From the NCBI RefSeq assembly GCF_000005825.2, contig NC_013791.2, positions 2,170,001-2,234,000 of the forward strand: a stretch of 64,000 nt of DNA, written 5' to 3'. Position 1 is the first letter of the stretch; each line of letters begins with the position of its first letter. Both the position numbers and the translations under genes were made by a program. Below are positions 1-8,803 of this stretch, piece after piece. The notes beneath the pieces are model-generated. The model searched no databases. It saw only the letters and a list, made by a program, of their open reading frames with translations, and was not told the DNA's origin. This stretch comes from Alkalihalophilus pseudofirmus OF4. GTDB taxonomy: Bacteria; Bacillota; Bacilli; Bacillales; Bacillaceae_D.

Positions 1-637
1 CGGCCGTAGGCACTTTTAAGTATAAACGCTCATCAGCTTCAAGAACTCTTAACAAGTCTTTGCCTTGTCGTTTATTTAATCCAAATAAAGGAGCAATATC
101 ACAGGCGCCGTCTCCGTATTTTGTAAAGAACCCAGTAATCGCCTCTGCAGCATGATCAGTACCGATTACTAAGCAGCCATAATGAGCAGCTAAGTCAAAT
201 TGTACTTTCATTCTCTCACGTGCCTTTGTATTCCCTTTATGGAAGTCAGACATTTCTTCTCCTGTTGCTTGGTTAAATGCAGCCTCGCTTGCATCGACTG
301 CTGCTTTAATATTTACCGTTTTGATCACACTTGGCTTAATGAATTCTAAGGCAAGCTGGGCATCATCTTCATCATGCTGGATGCCATATGGGAGTCTAAC
401 AGCAATAAATTGATACGAACCACCTTTTTCATCATTTAATTCATCAACAGCGATTTGTGCCAATTTACCAGCTAAGCTGGAATCTTGACCACCAGAAATC
501 CCTAACACGTACCCTTTTGTACCTGTTTTCAATAAATAATCCTTTAAGAAGTCCACTCTTGTTCTGACTTCCTTTTTCGGGTCAATAGAAGGTCTTGTAT
601 ATAGTTCCTCTTGAATTTGCTGTTGTGTTGTTGTCAT
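1..637 (-). CDS. nadE: NAD+ synthetase NadE (C-terminal end cut by window)
   Basis: NH3-dependent NAD synthetase, the last step of NAD biosynthesis (deamido-NAD + ATP + ammonia). The visible ~212 residues include the PP-loop ATP-binding signature [10 protein letters not shown] near residue 46, then [11 protein letters not shown] and [22 protein letters not shown], all typical of the bacterial single-domain enzyme of about 270 residues, so roughly 60 C-terminal residues lie outside the window. The start is ATG at 637, preceded by AGGAGGGCTAATT. It is read from the minus strand, ahead of the end of the window, with its promoter region in the ~60 bp before yneQ ends. Identification is firm; only the 3' end is missing. 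Confidence 0.95.
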   Translation of the reverse strand, partial: MTTTQQQIQEELYTRPSIDPKKEVRTRVDFLKDYLLKTGTKGYVLGISGGQDSSLAGKLAQIAVDELNDEKGGSYQFIAVRLPYGIQHDEDDAQLALEFIKPSVIKTVNIKAAVDASEAAFNQATGEEMSDFHKGNTKARERMKVQFDLAAHYGCLVIGTDHAAEAITGFFTKYGDGACDIAPLFGLNKRQGKDLLRVLEADERLYLKVPTA

Positions 638-699
638 AATTAGCCCTCCTCTAAATGATCAGTTTGTATAAGTATTCCTATTATACCAAGAACTCAAAC

Positions 700-1011
700 T
701 TAAAGTTTGTCTAAAACACGAAAACGAGATAGCTGTGACAGCAATCCCTCTTGTTTTAGAATGCGATATTGAGTTTCCCCGAGCAAATCAAAATGAGGGT
801 AGTCATCATGCCAATGAAGCCACTCACGCTTCAAGCCATAATTCCTACCCCAGCTTACTAACTTTTCAATATCAGCACAAGCGACTTTGGTAACAGACGT
901 ACATCCCGGAAAACGATCATCGATCCAAAAGTGAGTGAGGAAGGATATTTCATTTTGTTTTGCACGATCTTTCCACTCACGAAGTTCAGTCCTTGTAATC
1001 CCAAAAGCCAA
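700..1011 (-). CDS. yneQ: conserved hypothetical protein, YneQ-like
   Basis: A 103-residue soluble protein without signal peptide or membrane segment, rich in Trp, His and Asp (FLTHFWIDDRFPGC, WLHWHDDYPHFDLLGE). Its start, length and position in a yne-type neighbourhood (tlp, yneP nearby) fit B. subtilis YneQ, whose function is unknown. Two TTG starts are possible: 1017 leaves only two bases after the GAGGTG ribosome site, whereas 1011 leaves about ten and gives the N-terminus MAFGITR, so 1011 is preferred. No catalytic motif is recognised. Assignment to YneQ is by recollection of the family and synteny, not by search. Confidence 0.7.
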   Translation of the reverse strand: MAFGITRTELREWKDRAKQNEISFLTHFWIDDRFPGCTSVTKVACADIEKLVSWGRNYGLKREWLHWHDDYPHFDLLGETQYRILKQEGLLSQLSRFRVLDKL

Positions 1012-1042
1012 ATTCAACGCACCTCTTCATCATTTTTCCTTA

Positions 1043-1312
1043 TCATAGCACAGCAAACCATTTTTTTCTTCGTTGCTGCTTCTTTTCCTTATCTTTTTGA
1101 AGCAATCTAATTTTATGCATCACATCTTGTTTATCTTTTTGCGGCGACTTAGTCTGAGAACTTTTCACTTCTAGATTAATACCAGATACTTCAGTGTCCA
1201 CCATGCGGTCTAAAGATTGGACAGCCATTTCACGGACCCTTGGATTATCAGACTGCATCTGCTTCACAACATAGGAAAATTTCTTCCAGTTCATTTCATT
1301 CTGATAACTCAT
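1043..1312 (-). CDS. small basic hypothetical protein
   Basis: An 89-residue, Lys/Gln/Arg-rich protein ending KKQQRRKKWFAVL, with a helical middle (VKQMQSDNPRVREMAVQSLDRMVD) and no membrane segment. The open frame extends upstream into the repeat block near 1423, but that part is not coding in character. The ATG at 1312 (MSYQNEMNWKK) is chosen because GTGAGG lies nine bases before it. It is separated from yneQ by about 30 bp and could be co-transcribed with it. Family not recognised. Confidence 0.6.
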   Translation of the reverse strand: MSYQNEMNWKKFSYVVKQMQSDNPRVREMAVQSLDRMVDTEVSGINLEVKSSQTKSPQKDKQDVMHKIRLLQKDKEKKQQRRKKWFAVL

Positions 1313-1422
1313 ACCCATCATCCTCACTAAGTTTATTTTCTTGCTAAAGAATTCTACAAAACCCACACTCCTCCCTTTGAGAGATCTTGTAACAATTCGT
1401 CTAGTTTTACTGCCGAAAAAAA

Positions 1423-1587
1423 ACGAAAAGCGGAGGCGACTGTCCTGGCATGCGGTAAAATTAGGAGAAGCGATTAGAAGCGCTTTTTGCTTCGTTCGAT
1501 TCACCGTTTTTACCCGCAGGACAAGGAGTCGCAGCTAGACACGAAAAGCTGAGACGACTGTTCTGGCATGCGGTAAAATAAGGGGGA
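1423..1587 (+). repeat. REP-like intergenic repeat block (two direct copies, one inverted partial copy)
   Basis: Two direct copies of a ~39-bp unit (1423-1461 and 1541-1579) share ACGAAAAGC, CGACTGT and CTGGCATGCGGTAAAAT with only three or four differences. A partial copy in inverse orientation occupies about 1504-1536 (CCTGCGGGTAAAAACGG on the minus strand), so the first copy and the inverted copy can pair as a ~110-nt cruciform or hairpin. The block fills the ~320-bp gap between the small basic gene and tlp. It has the look of the dispersed GC-rich intergenic repeats of Bacillaceae, but no coding potential of its own. Confidence 0.65.
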
Positions 1588-1601
1588 TTCATACACACAA
1601 A

Positions 1602-1630
1602 AAAAAGCAAGGCGCTGTGCCTTGCTTTTT
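1602..1630 (-). terminator. rho-independent terminator after tlp
   Basis: Perfect stem AAGCAAGGC / GCCTTGCTT with a 5-base loop, flanked by A and T runs, six bases after the tlp stop codon. The T run works on the minus strand and the element may be bidirectional. Confidence 0.85.
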
Positions 1631-1635
1631 ATCTA

Positions 1636-1866
1636 TTACTGTTGGTACCCGTTTTCTCTTGCTTGGGATTCGTCTTGGATTTCAGATTCGAATGATTCGA
1701 TGCTTTCTTGACGATTCGCATTCTTTTGTTTGATCTGCTGTTTTTGTTCTGCAGTCATATCCGTATTTGCCATAGACTCCTCAGCAGCTTCAATATTGTG
1801 CTGTGTGTTTTCTTTCATCTGTTGTAGCTTTTCAACATTATCTGCACGGTTATCTGGCTTTGCCAT
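1636..1866 (-). CDS. tlp: small acid-soluble spore protein Tlp
   Basis: A 76-residue hydrophilic protein of the Tlp family (thioredoxin-like small acid-soluble spore protein), deposited in the forespore core late in sporulation and degraded in germination. Diagnostic stretches are KPDNRADNVEKLQQM at the N-terminus, NIEAAEESM, and ESIESFESEIQDE near the C-terminus, where QARENGYQQ matches the usual end. No cysteine is present. ATG at 1866 follows GGAGGG. It lies 75 bp after yneP on the same strand, as in B. subtilis where the order is tlp-yneP; there sspN precedes tlp, whereas here sspN is 8 kb away. Confidence 0.92.
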   Translation of the reverse strand: MAKPDNRADNVEKLQQMKENTQHNIEAAEESMANTDMTAEQKQQIKQKNANRQESIESFESEIQDESQARENGYQQ

Positions 1867-1941
1867 AGGTAATCCCTCCGTATGAGTAAGATGTGGTACC
1901 TCTTTTAGTATGGAAGTTCCGCATCATTTCATACGATGAAA

Positions 1942-2358
1942 TTATTTTTTTATTTTTTCGTAAACCTCATGCCACTCTGGCAATTGCTTTTTAATAGAAA
2001 TCGGTCTAAATGTATCTTTCTTTACGCAGCAATGTGAACTTTCACCAGTCACACATATCTGCCCCTTGCTGTTTATTACTTCATAGCCATAGGCCACCCT
2101 AATTCCATCGTAACGCTCAACCCAGGTTTTAACAATTACTTCTTCCCCGTATGTCGCCGGGTGTTTATATGACACTTGAATATCAGTGACCGGCGAAAGA
2201 ATTCCTTCTGCTTCCATCTCGGCATAATTAAAGCCTATTTCTTTTATTAGATGGGTACGCCCTAATTCAAACCACACGACATAATTGGAATGATGAACAA
2301 TACCCATTTGATCTGTTTCAGCATAACGGACTTCTACTTTTGTTTCAGAAATGAACAT
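1942..2358 (-). CDS. yneP: acyl-CoA thioesterase, YbgC/4HBT hot-dog family (YneP)
   Basis: 138-residue single hot-dog-fold thioesterase. The signature VRYAETDQMGIVHHSNYVVWFE at residues 10-31 contains the catalytic Asp of the 4-hydroxybenzoyl-CoA thioesterase type, followed by the family's ELGRTHLIKEIG helix and a strand-rich second half. It probably hydrolyses short acyl-CoA or aryl-CoA esters; the substrate cannot be told. Its ribosome site GGAGGGG lies inside the last codons of the tandem AAA+ gene and only 5 bp separate the two, so they are translated from one transcript. Orthology to YneP rests on adjacency to tlp. Confidence 0.85.
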   Translation of the reverse strand: MFISETKVEVRYAETDQMGIVHHSNYVVWFELGRTHLIKEIGFNYAEMEAEGILSPVTDIQVSYKHPATYGEEVIVKTWVERYDGIRVAYGYEVINSKGQICVTGESSHCCVKKDTFRPISIKKQLPEWHEVYEKIKK

Positions 2359-2363
2359 GATTT

Positions 2364-4715
2364 CTACCCCTCCATTTTTTGCAGGAACAACATATCTTCT
2401 TTCGTGATCGTTGTAAGCATGTCTTTATCTATATGTGCTTGTCTCTCTGCTGCTAATCGCGTTGCTTGTGCTTGTATTAAGGATTCGAGTAACCCTGCAA
2501 CAAAACGGCCGTTGCCTGGATGTCCTTCTTTAGGGATGAGCTCAGAAAGGGAATTCATCGCCTCTTGATTAAATTGATATCCATGAAGATGTGCTCGTTT
2601 TAATAAGATCTCTTTTAGCTCGCTTACCGTATAATCACTAAACTCTACTTCATTTTTAAAACGTGAACGCAGTCCGGGGTTCACTTCTAGTAATTTTTGC
2701 ATCTCCGTTTTATAGCCCGCCATGACTACAACCAAATTTTCATCGTGCACAGTCATCTCTTGAACGAGAGTCGCAAGAGCTTCTGCACCGAAGTCATTTT
2801 CTCCTTTGCCAAGCAATGAGTAGGCTTCATCAATAAATAAGACACCGCCTAGGGCATCGACAATCTTTTCTCTCGTCTTGATAGCCGTCTGCCCCACATA
2901 ACCTGCAACAAGGTCAGCACGGCTCACTTCGACCATATGCCCTCTTTTAAGAAGTCCAAGCTGATGAAGTGCTTTAGCATAAATTCTTGCGACCGTCGTT
3001 TTTCCTGTTCCAGGGTTTCCGGTAAAGACCGCATGCAGCCCAATAGGTTTGACTTCTAAGTGATGCTCCCTTCTTAACTGCTGTACTTTAACAAATGAAG
3101 TGAGACGTTCAATCGTTTTTTTTGCTTCTGTTAGGCCAATGAGTTCATTTAATTGTTCGAGCGGATCGTTTTCTTCATTTGTTTTGGAAGAGACTTCTGA
3201 TTTGAAATCTCCTGCTTCTAAGAGAAGAAAATCATTCGACTCCACCTTATCTAATTGAACAGATGCTCCTTTTTGAAAGATTGCATCTAATACAATGTTT
3301 TTTACAGTGCGTCCGTTTCCAAAGGATTCGTCTACTTGTTGTTTTTCGATTCGCTCTTTTAAGGCCATAATGGCTTCTTCTGTTATCACAAAATCATTTT
3401 CAACTGCCACATTCTTGGCCATCTCGATTAATTCATCTGTAGAATAATTTTCAATCTGCACATGATTTTGCTCGGGAAAGCGGCTTCTAAGCCCCGGGTT
3501 TGCACGAAGAAAGTTTCTCATTTCTTCTGGATATCCAGCTAAAATGACAGCGAATTTGCCTTGATACTTCCCGCTCGTCATCGCTGAGACCAAGGTATCA
3601 ATGGCCGCTTGACCATAATCTTGAGTTGATTGTCCTTGGCGCTTTAAACTATAAGCTTCATCAATAAAAAGAACACCGCCTAAAGCTCGTTCAATTGCTT
3701 GAGTGGTCTGCTCCTCTGTTTGACCAACATATCCTCCGACAAGCTGAGAGCGGTCTACTTCATATACTTCAGGCCGTTCTAGCAGACCAAGCTCATAATA
3801 AATTTTTGCAATCAATCTTGCTAAACGAGTCTTACCTGTACCTGGGTTTCCAGTCAATATCATATGTAAGCTTAATTCATCTTTAAAGCGAAACCCTTGC
3901 TCTTTACGTGCTTTTTGATAATGCAAAAATTGATACAGTTTAGCAATTCTTTTTTTTACATCATGAAGTCCGATCATTGAATCAAGCTCTTCAAGAGCAC
4001 TTAATTCAGTATCGCCTTTTGAAGCGGCCGCTTGATCTAATTGCTCTTCCCACTCTTTTTTAGTCTGTTCAATTTGTTTTACCGCTTGGTGGATTTGACT
4101 GAACTGTGCTGCTGAATAATAAATACCTGTTAAAGAGTTTGCATATTCCCTCGTTGCTGCTTCAATCATTTCAAAAGGTTCTACAAATAAGTCGTAAATG
4201 CGCTGAAGCGAACGGATCACTTCACCGTACTCCTCGTTATCAGCATATTGAAGTGAGTCTTCTGCTTGTGTAAAATACGTTTTCATCTGCTCATCTAGTC
4301 TGCCGAACTCTAGAGCTATATCGTAATACAGCTCTGCCGTCTTTTTCTTAGCGCTGCCATGGTCTGTTTCCCTAATGGGCGGGAATTTAGATGGGATCGG
4401 CAAGTGTCTGCATTGCTCTACGATTAGTTTCAACCTTACAGAGTGAGCTTTTTCATTTGAGTGATCTGATTTGAGAGCCTTATTGATCCATTCATGTAAC
4501 AAATGATCATTTAAAGAGTGTACTCGGCTTTCTCTTTCTACAGCAAGCCTTGCATAGAGCTCTCCACGAATCTTATTTGTTTCACCTATAGTAGAATTTG
4601 CCTCAAGCTGGTTGATAAGCTGCAAAGCCGTTGCTTCCTGAAATGTTTGCTCACCCAGGTCCACTGACTTTAGCCATTGCTCAATTTGTTCTTTTGTCCA
4701 TTGTTCCCGTAACAT
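2364..4715 (-). CDS. tandem AAA+ ATPase of the CbbX/SpoVK family
   Basis: 783 residues: a helical, TPR-like N-terminal region (about 1-235) followed by two complete AAA+ modules. Module 1 has Walker A GNPGTGKTRLAR near 288 and Walker B GVLFIDEAYSL near 347; module 2 has GNPGTGKTTVAR near 566 and the same Walker B near 622. Both carry the SRF arginine-finger region (LRSRFPEQN, LRSRFKNEV). This is the CbbX/CfxQ group that includes sporulation protein SpoVK, whose 317-residue gene is at 54697; module 2 is the closer to it. Automatic pipelines often label such proteins stage V sporulation protein K. Function here is unknown; it shares a transcript with yneP and tlp, which hints at sporulation. 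ATG at 4715 follows GAGGTGAATGT. Confidence 0.85.
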   Translation of the reverse strand: MLREQWTKEQIEQWLKSVDLGEQTFQEATALQLINQLEANSTIGETNKIRGELYARLAVERESRVHSLNDHLLHEWINKALKSDHSNEKAHSVRLKLIVEQCRHLPIPSKFPPIRETDHGSAKKKTAELYYDIALEFGRLDEQMKTYFTQAEDSLQYADNEEYGEVIRSLQRIYDLFVEPFEMIEAATREYANSLTGIYYSAAQFSQIHQAVKQIEQTKKEWEEQLDQAAASKGDTELSALEELDSMIGLHDVKKRIAKLYQFLHYQKARKEQGFRFKDELSLHMILTGNPGTGKTRLARLIAKIYYELGLLERPEVYEVDRSQLVGGYVGQTEEQTTQAIERALGGVLFIDEAYSLKRQGQSTQDYGQAAIDTLVSAMTSGKYQGKFAVILAGYPEEMRNFLRANPGLRSRFPEQNHVQIENYSTDELIEMAKNVAVENDFVITEEAIMALKERIEKQQVDESFGNGRTVKNIVLDAIFQKGASVQLDKVESNDFLLLEAGDFKSEVSSKTNEENDPLEQLNELIGLTEAKKTIERLTSFVKVQQLRREHHLEVKPIGLHAVFTGNPGTGKTTVARIYAKALHQLGLLKRGHMVEVSRADLVAGYVGQTAIKTREKIVDALGGVLFIDEAYSLLGKGENDFGAEALATLVQEMTVHDENLVVVMAGYKTEMQKLLEVNPGLRSRFKNEVEFSDYTVSELKEILLKRAHLHGYQFNQEAMNSLSELIPKEGHPGNGRFVAGLLESLIQAQATRLAAERQAHIDKDMLTTITKEDMLFLQKMEG

Positions 4716-4759
4716 ACATTCACCTCGTTCTTATGGCACACATTTTAACACTAATGACA

Positions 4760-5683
4760 CTAACTTGCATGCCTCAAACGTTTTATCCTTTTTTTATGCA
4801 CATAGGTTCCAACATACACGCCGCTTAAAACAAATAATGCTCCAATCATCGAAGAAGCGGTGAACGTTTCGCCTAAGAAGATTGTCGCCATGATTACTGC
4901 TGACAACGGCATCACATTAATAAAGATCGAAGCCCTTGCTGCCCCAATTTGTTGAATACCGTAATAGTATAGGATAAAGCTGACAACCGTAACCAAAACA
5001 CTCATATGAGCAATCGAAAGCCACGCTGCCGGTGTGGCCGTGCCTATGGCATTCCAAGGCTGTTCAACTAACGAGAATGGTAATAAAAAGACGGTGCCAA
5101 AAGCTACTGCATACGTCGTGGAGACGATCGGACTGTATTTTTTCAGAACTACTCTGCCTAAAACACTGTATAGAGCCCAAGTAATCACAGCTCCTAATAA
5201 AACAAGATCAATCATTTCAAATTGAAATTGAGTGATTACACCCGCATTCCCCTCCGTCACAATCAAGACAACGCCAGTTAATGCAAGGAATAACCCAATG
5301 ATCTGCTTTTTAGTGATCACTTCTTTTAGAAAGAGACCAGATAACAAAACAATTAACATCGGATTTGCCGCTATAAACAAAGAGCTTTTAATCACTGGCG
5401 CATGCTTGCTGGCCAAGAAGAAACAAATATTATAGATTGCAATCCCTGTCAGGCCTAATAAAGCAAACATCCCCCAATCCTTAATAGTTGGTTTTGGTCT
5501 ATTTTTCTCGAAAAACCACATAATTGGAAATAATAAAATAGCTGCTCCTAAAAATCGCAAAAAAGCAATTGTCGCTGGTTCAAAGCTTTCAATCGCAAAT
5601 TTCCCTGCAATAAAAGCACTTCCCCATGTGGCTGTTGCTAGCGTCAGCATGCCATAGATCAACCATAGCTTCTTTCTCTCCAC
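4760..5683 (-). CDS. EamA/DMT-family permease
   Basis: 307 residues with ten predicted membrane segments arranged as two EamA repeats (about 5-140 and 155-290), the drug/metabolite transporter layout. Typical family features are TWGSAFIAGKFAIE in the first helix, FLRFLGAAILLFP, and VTVVSFILYYYGIQQIGAARAS in the second repeat, with a basic C-terminus HKKRIKRLRHAS. It probably exports small metabolites or amino acids; the substrate is not readable. The start is GTG at 5683 with AGGAGGGG nine bases upstream. It ends 44 bp before the AAA+ gene and could read into it. Confidence 0.88.
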   Translation of the reverse strand: MERKKLWLIYGMLTLATATWGSAFIAGKFAIESFEPATIAFLRFLGAAILLFPIMWFFEKNRPKPTIKDWGMFALLGLTGIAIYNICFFLASKHAPVIKSSLFIAANPMLIVLLSGLFLKEVITKKQIIGLFLALTGVVLIVTEGNAGVITQFQFEMIDLVLLGAVITWALYSVLGRVVLKKYSPIVSTTYAVAFGTVFLLPFSLVEQPWNAIGTATPAAWLSIAHMSVLVTVVSFILYYYGIQQIGAARASIFINVMPLSAVIMATIFLGETFTASSMIGALFVLSGVYVGTYVHKKRIKRLRHAS

Positions 5684-5749
5684 TTTATGCCCCTCCTTTT
5701 TTCTCTCATTGTACTCCTTTTCTTCGCAAAACGAAATAATAATTTCCTC

Positions 5750-5784
5750 AAAAAAAAACGCTTATTGCCTAATGACAATAAACG
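5750..5784 (-). terminator. terminator overlapping the copD stop
   Basis: On the minus strand CGTTTATTG / CAATAAGCG pair around an 8-base loop and run into nine Ts. The 5' arm lies within the last codons of copD. Confidence 0.7.
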
Positions 5785-7388
5785 CCTTCCTCCATTACCT
5801 GTCTTGCATAGGTTTCGATGACGCTTCCATCATCTGATAAGAAATCAATAGGGTGCTGATCATTCCATAGTTCTTGACTTGAAACTTTATTAATGAATAC
5901 ATGGTTTTCAAGTTCAGCAATATACGAGCCGCCTTCATAATGAATTTGAACTCTTGCTACATCAACAGGTTTTTTAATCATTCCGAATGTTACATACGTG
6001 TATTTATAAGCTTCGTCATGCCAATTCCCGTGTTGAACACGGAACGTTCTAATTTTCTGATCTTCATCAGTGACAGCAGTTCCGCCAACCGTTAACATAG
6101 CTGCTGGTAATCTCTTATAGCCATCAGATGTTGCTTCTAGTACTTCGGCGACAAGGTCCTGATCATTAACCGTATAAATAGTCATCACTCTGTGTTCATC
6201 AAGCTCTTCAGCTGCTAAGAGGCTGACAATCGAATCACTAGCATAGCTCGCTTCGATTGCTTCAATTTTCGTCTCGTAAATTGTTTCGTCAACAGCTGTA
6301 TCTACAGCTAAGACACTCTGCATTAGTCCCGTATAAAAGAGAAAGCAGAAAACGAACAAAGAAGCCATTGCAGACCATACCTTCACTCTGCCTGTTAACC
6401 ATCTGGATGCAGTTAAAAAAAATACAAAGCTTAAAGCGATCAAGCTAACAGAAAGCATATTCCATTCTAATTGCAGCGTCTGATTCACTAGTAGCGGCTG
6501 CTGTTGAAATAACTCAAACAAAAACGATGTATTTTCCGTTTGCAGCGTTTGAATCACTTCATGCGGTGGTGTCTCCTCCGTCATAAAAGCAGAGATCGCG
6601 ATAATAATAAACGCAATAAGTGCTTCGATTCGAAATGTCATTTGCAGCTTTCCAAGATTTATTTGATTATTAGATTTTCGAATCAACCATATATGGTGCG
6701 CCCCAAACAGTAATAAAGGAATAAATAGAATATGTTTGATTAGTAATAGTTGACCGTACGTTAACATCCAAGCATTTACATATTCAGGTACGATCTCACC
6801 CATCAATAAAAATCCTGATCCAATGATGAGAGTTACACTAACCAACGCCAGAGGTGAAAACCACGCACTAAAGGCTTTCACATCAGTAAGATGCTTCCCA
6901 CACCATCCCAATACAAACAAGACGCCGATCCAAGCAGAAACACCAAGCAGATGACCAGTGTTTGCAATAAATCCAGATAGACCAGTTAAAGATGCAGCGT
7001 GACTTGCCCAGCCTGATAATGCAATTAAAATGAGGACTAAAAGTAATGCGCTGACTTTCATATAGACCGAGCCGCTATTTCGTATCGTAAGGACAAATAA
7101 AACTACAGCTGTCAAAACACTTAACCATGCCGCCTGGCCTGATGAGTAACTGAGGAATACTGTATACAGTGCTTCAACCCAGCTCACTTGAAATTGTGTT
7201 ACTAACACCGTTAATATATTCCACACAGGCGCTAGCAGCATAAAGGGTATGAGTCCCGTCAACAAGAGAAGAAGCCACCTCGGAACATCTATGGCCGCCC
7301 TTTTCCCCTCAGGTATTAAGGCTAATAAGTGATATCCCGTTAAGATAAGAAATGCAAAGCTTAAGACGACATTACTTAAAGAAATCAT
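5769..7388 (-). CDS. copD: CopD-domain copper-resistance/uptake membrane protein
   Basis: 539 residues with about nine to ten membrane segments in the first two thirds (CopD domain around 145-280, including GHLLGVSAWIGVLFVLGW with conserved His and Trp) and a soluble extracytoplasmic C-terminal part (about 370-539). It is coupled to the CopC gene by an ATGA overlap at 7385-7388. B. subtilis YcnJ fuses both domains in one protein; here they are separate. The pair likely moves copper across the cytoplasmic membrane. No ycnK-type regulator or ycnI gene is adjacent. Copper as the substrate is inferred from the family. Confidence 0.82.
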   Translation of the reverse strand: MISLSNVVLSFAFLILTGYHLLALIPEGKRAAIDVPRWLLLLLTGLIPFMLLAPVWNILTVLVTQFQVSWVEALYTVFLSYSSGQAAWLSVLTAVVLFVLTIRNSGSVYMKVSALLLVLILIALSGWASHAASLTGLSGFIANTGHLLGVSAWIGVLFVLGWCGKHLTDVKAFSAWFSPLALVSVTLIIGSGFLLMGEIVPEYVNAWMLTYGQLLLIKHILFIPLLLFGAHHIWLIRKSNNQINLGKLQMTFRIEALIAFIIIAISAFMTEETPPHEVIQTLQTENTSFLFELFQQQPLLVNQTLQLEWNMLSVSLIALSFVFFLTASRWLTGRVKVWSAMASLFVFCFLFYTGLMQSVLAVDTAVDETIYETKIEAIEASYASDSIVSLLAAEELDEHRVMTIYTVNDQDLVAEVLEATSDGYKRLPAAMLTVGGTAVTDEDQKIRTFRVQHGNWHDEAYKYTYVTFGMIKKPVDVARVQIHYEGGSYIAELENHVFINKVSSQELWNDQHPIDFLSDDGSVIETYARQVMEEGVYCH

Positions 7389-7957
7389 TTCTTACGTCCT
7401 CTTAGTACAATAACTCCTATTATGATCATTGTAATCAAGGCTAGGGCACCGATCATCAAGAGGGCATTTTCTTCATTGGCATCAGTGTTTTCTGCAGCAT
7501 TACTTTCTTCGGCTTGTTCGTTTTCTGAAACCGTTTCTTCAGTCTCCACATCATCGATAATTTGTCTTTCCTCGGCTGGTTCCTCATCCTCAGGTGAAGC
7601 ATTTACCGATTCATCAACAGTAAACGAATATTGTCCCTCTGTAAGGTGAGTATCCGAACCAATAGCCTGCCACTCTACTTCATACGTGCCCGCCGTTAAT
7701 GATTCACTCATTTCTACATACATATAAGGACTGTCAATAATTATTTCACCAGTTTCTATTTCTTCTCCATCTTTTTTAACAGTTACCGTGCTAAATGGTT
7801 CAATACCACCATTAAATAAAAGATGTAATTCATCCACAGCTTCCATTACCGTTTCCCCGTCCGCGGGCGATGACTCACTCACATAAGAATGGGCAAAGCC
7901 TTTTAAAGGAAGCAATAAAATGAGACTGCATATGACCATAAACAACCACTTCTTCAT
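7385..7957 (-). CDS. copC: CopC-domain copper-binding protein, membrane anchored
   Basis: 190 residues: signal peptide (1-23, cleavage after GFA), CopC domain (24-120), an acidic Glu/Asp/Asn-rich spacer (125-165) and a C-terminal membrane anchor with RGRKK. The mature N-terminus begins with His (AHSYV), and GSDTHLTEGQYSF supplies the second His expected of the Cu(II) site of CopC proteins. It would hand extracellular copper to CopD, encoded immediately downstream with a 4-bp overlap. The frame opens with GTG at 7960, but ATG at 7957 has the better six-base spacing to GGAGGG. Confidence 0.85.
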   Translation of the reverse strand: MKKWLFMVICSLILLLPLKGFAHSYVSESSPADGETVMEAVDELHLLFNGGIEPFSTVTVKKDGEEIETGEIIIDSPYMYVEMSESLTAGTYEVEWQAIGSDTHLTEGQYSFTVDESVNASPEDEEPAEERQIIDDVETEETVSENEQAEESNAAENTDANEENALLMIGALALITMIIIGVIVLRGRKK

Positions 7958-8147
7958 CACAGACCCTCCATTCCCTAGTATTCTACTATGTTTAATATAC
8001 TATTTATTTGTATGGAGGTAAACCATTTAGTGTGACATTGGCGATAAGCTTTGGACCATTTAAGTGATTTGAGGAAACCTTTTCCCTTTACGTATGCCGA
8101 GATTATTATAAAATAGAAACGATGACGTTTTGCGGAGGCTTTTAGGA

Positions 8148-8792
8148 ATGATCAAAAAAATAGGTATTATTAGTATGTATGTTTTGCTCGCTTTAGTGAT
8201 TTATTATTACGGAGAGTCACTCCTACTATGGATTCGCGAAGGCGGGGCAAATTATATCTTGTTAACAGCTGTACTTGCTACACTTTTTGCTTTATTTCCT
8301 ATTATTCCATATCCGATTATCGGAGGAGTTTTGGGAGCCGCCTACGGTCCTGTATTAGGCAGTTTTATGACGTGGGTAGGATCATCATTAGCATCAATCA
8401 TTATGTTTATTTTCGTAAGATACGGTTATCAAGATTGGGGGCTTCAATTACTTAAGCGCTATAAGGCACTAAATAAAGTAACAAGTTTGTTTGAAAGAAA
8501 TGCATTTATGACAATTTTTCTCACACGCCTGATCCCAGTGATCCCATCTATTATTGTTAATATTTATTCAGCTCTGAGCAGAGTGAAATTTTTATCTTAT
8601 GCGATTGCTTCTTCGCTAGGAAAAGTCCCTTCAATGATTTTATTTGCCGTTGTCGGGAACTCTGTTGTCAACGACCCTGGCCAATTAGTCATAATAGCTG
8701 GCTTTTATCTCCTGTTTTTATTAGTCGTTTATGTACTTTATAGAGTTTGGCAAAGAATAGCTGAATCAAAAGAAAAGCTCCCTGAATTATAG
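8148..8792 (+). CDS. TVP38/TMEM64 (VTT/DedA-like) membrane protein
   Basis: 214 residues with about six membrane segments and the VTT-domain signature: FPIIPYPIIGGVLGAAYGPVLGSFMTWVGSSLAS near 55-90, FERNAFMTIFLTRLIPVIPSIIVN near 120-145 and SLGKVPSMILFAVVGNS near 160. Such proteins act in the cytoplasmic membrane, some as lipid scramblases or transporters of undecaprenyl-phosphate-like lipids; the role of this one is unknown. The frame opens with TTG at 8130, but ATG at 8148 is chosen since GGAGG ends nine bases before it. It converges on vanZ, with which it overlaps by six bases. Confidence 0.85.
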   Translation: MIKKIGIISMYVLLALVIYYYGESLLLWIREGGANYILLTAVLATLFALFPIIPYPIIGGVLGAAYGPVLGSFMTWVGSSLASIIMFIFVRYGYQDWGLQLLKRYKALNKVTSLFERNAFMTIFLTRLIPVIPSIIVNIYSALSRVKFLSYAIASSLGKVPSMILFAVVGNSVVNDPGQLVIIAGFYLLFLLVVYVLYRVWQRIAESKEKLPEL

Positions 8793-8803
8793 GGAGCTTT
8801 TTT
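8773..8803. terminator. bidirectional terminator between VTT gene and vanZ
   Basis: Stem AAAAGCTCCCT / AGGGAGCTTTT with a 7-base loop followed by Ts. It contains the stop codons of both convergent genes. Confidence 0.88.

Noticed and set aside
1341-1538. Frames through the REP-like block, including the long N-terminal extension of the small basic gene
   Set aside because: The repeat block is non-coding; the real start with ribosome site is at 1312.
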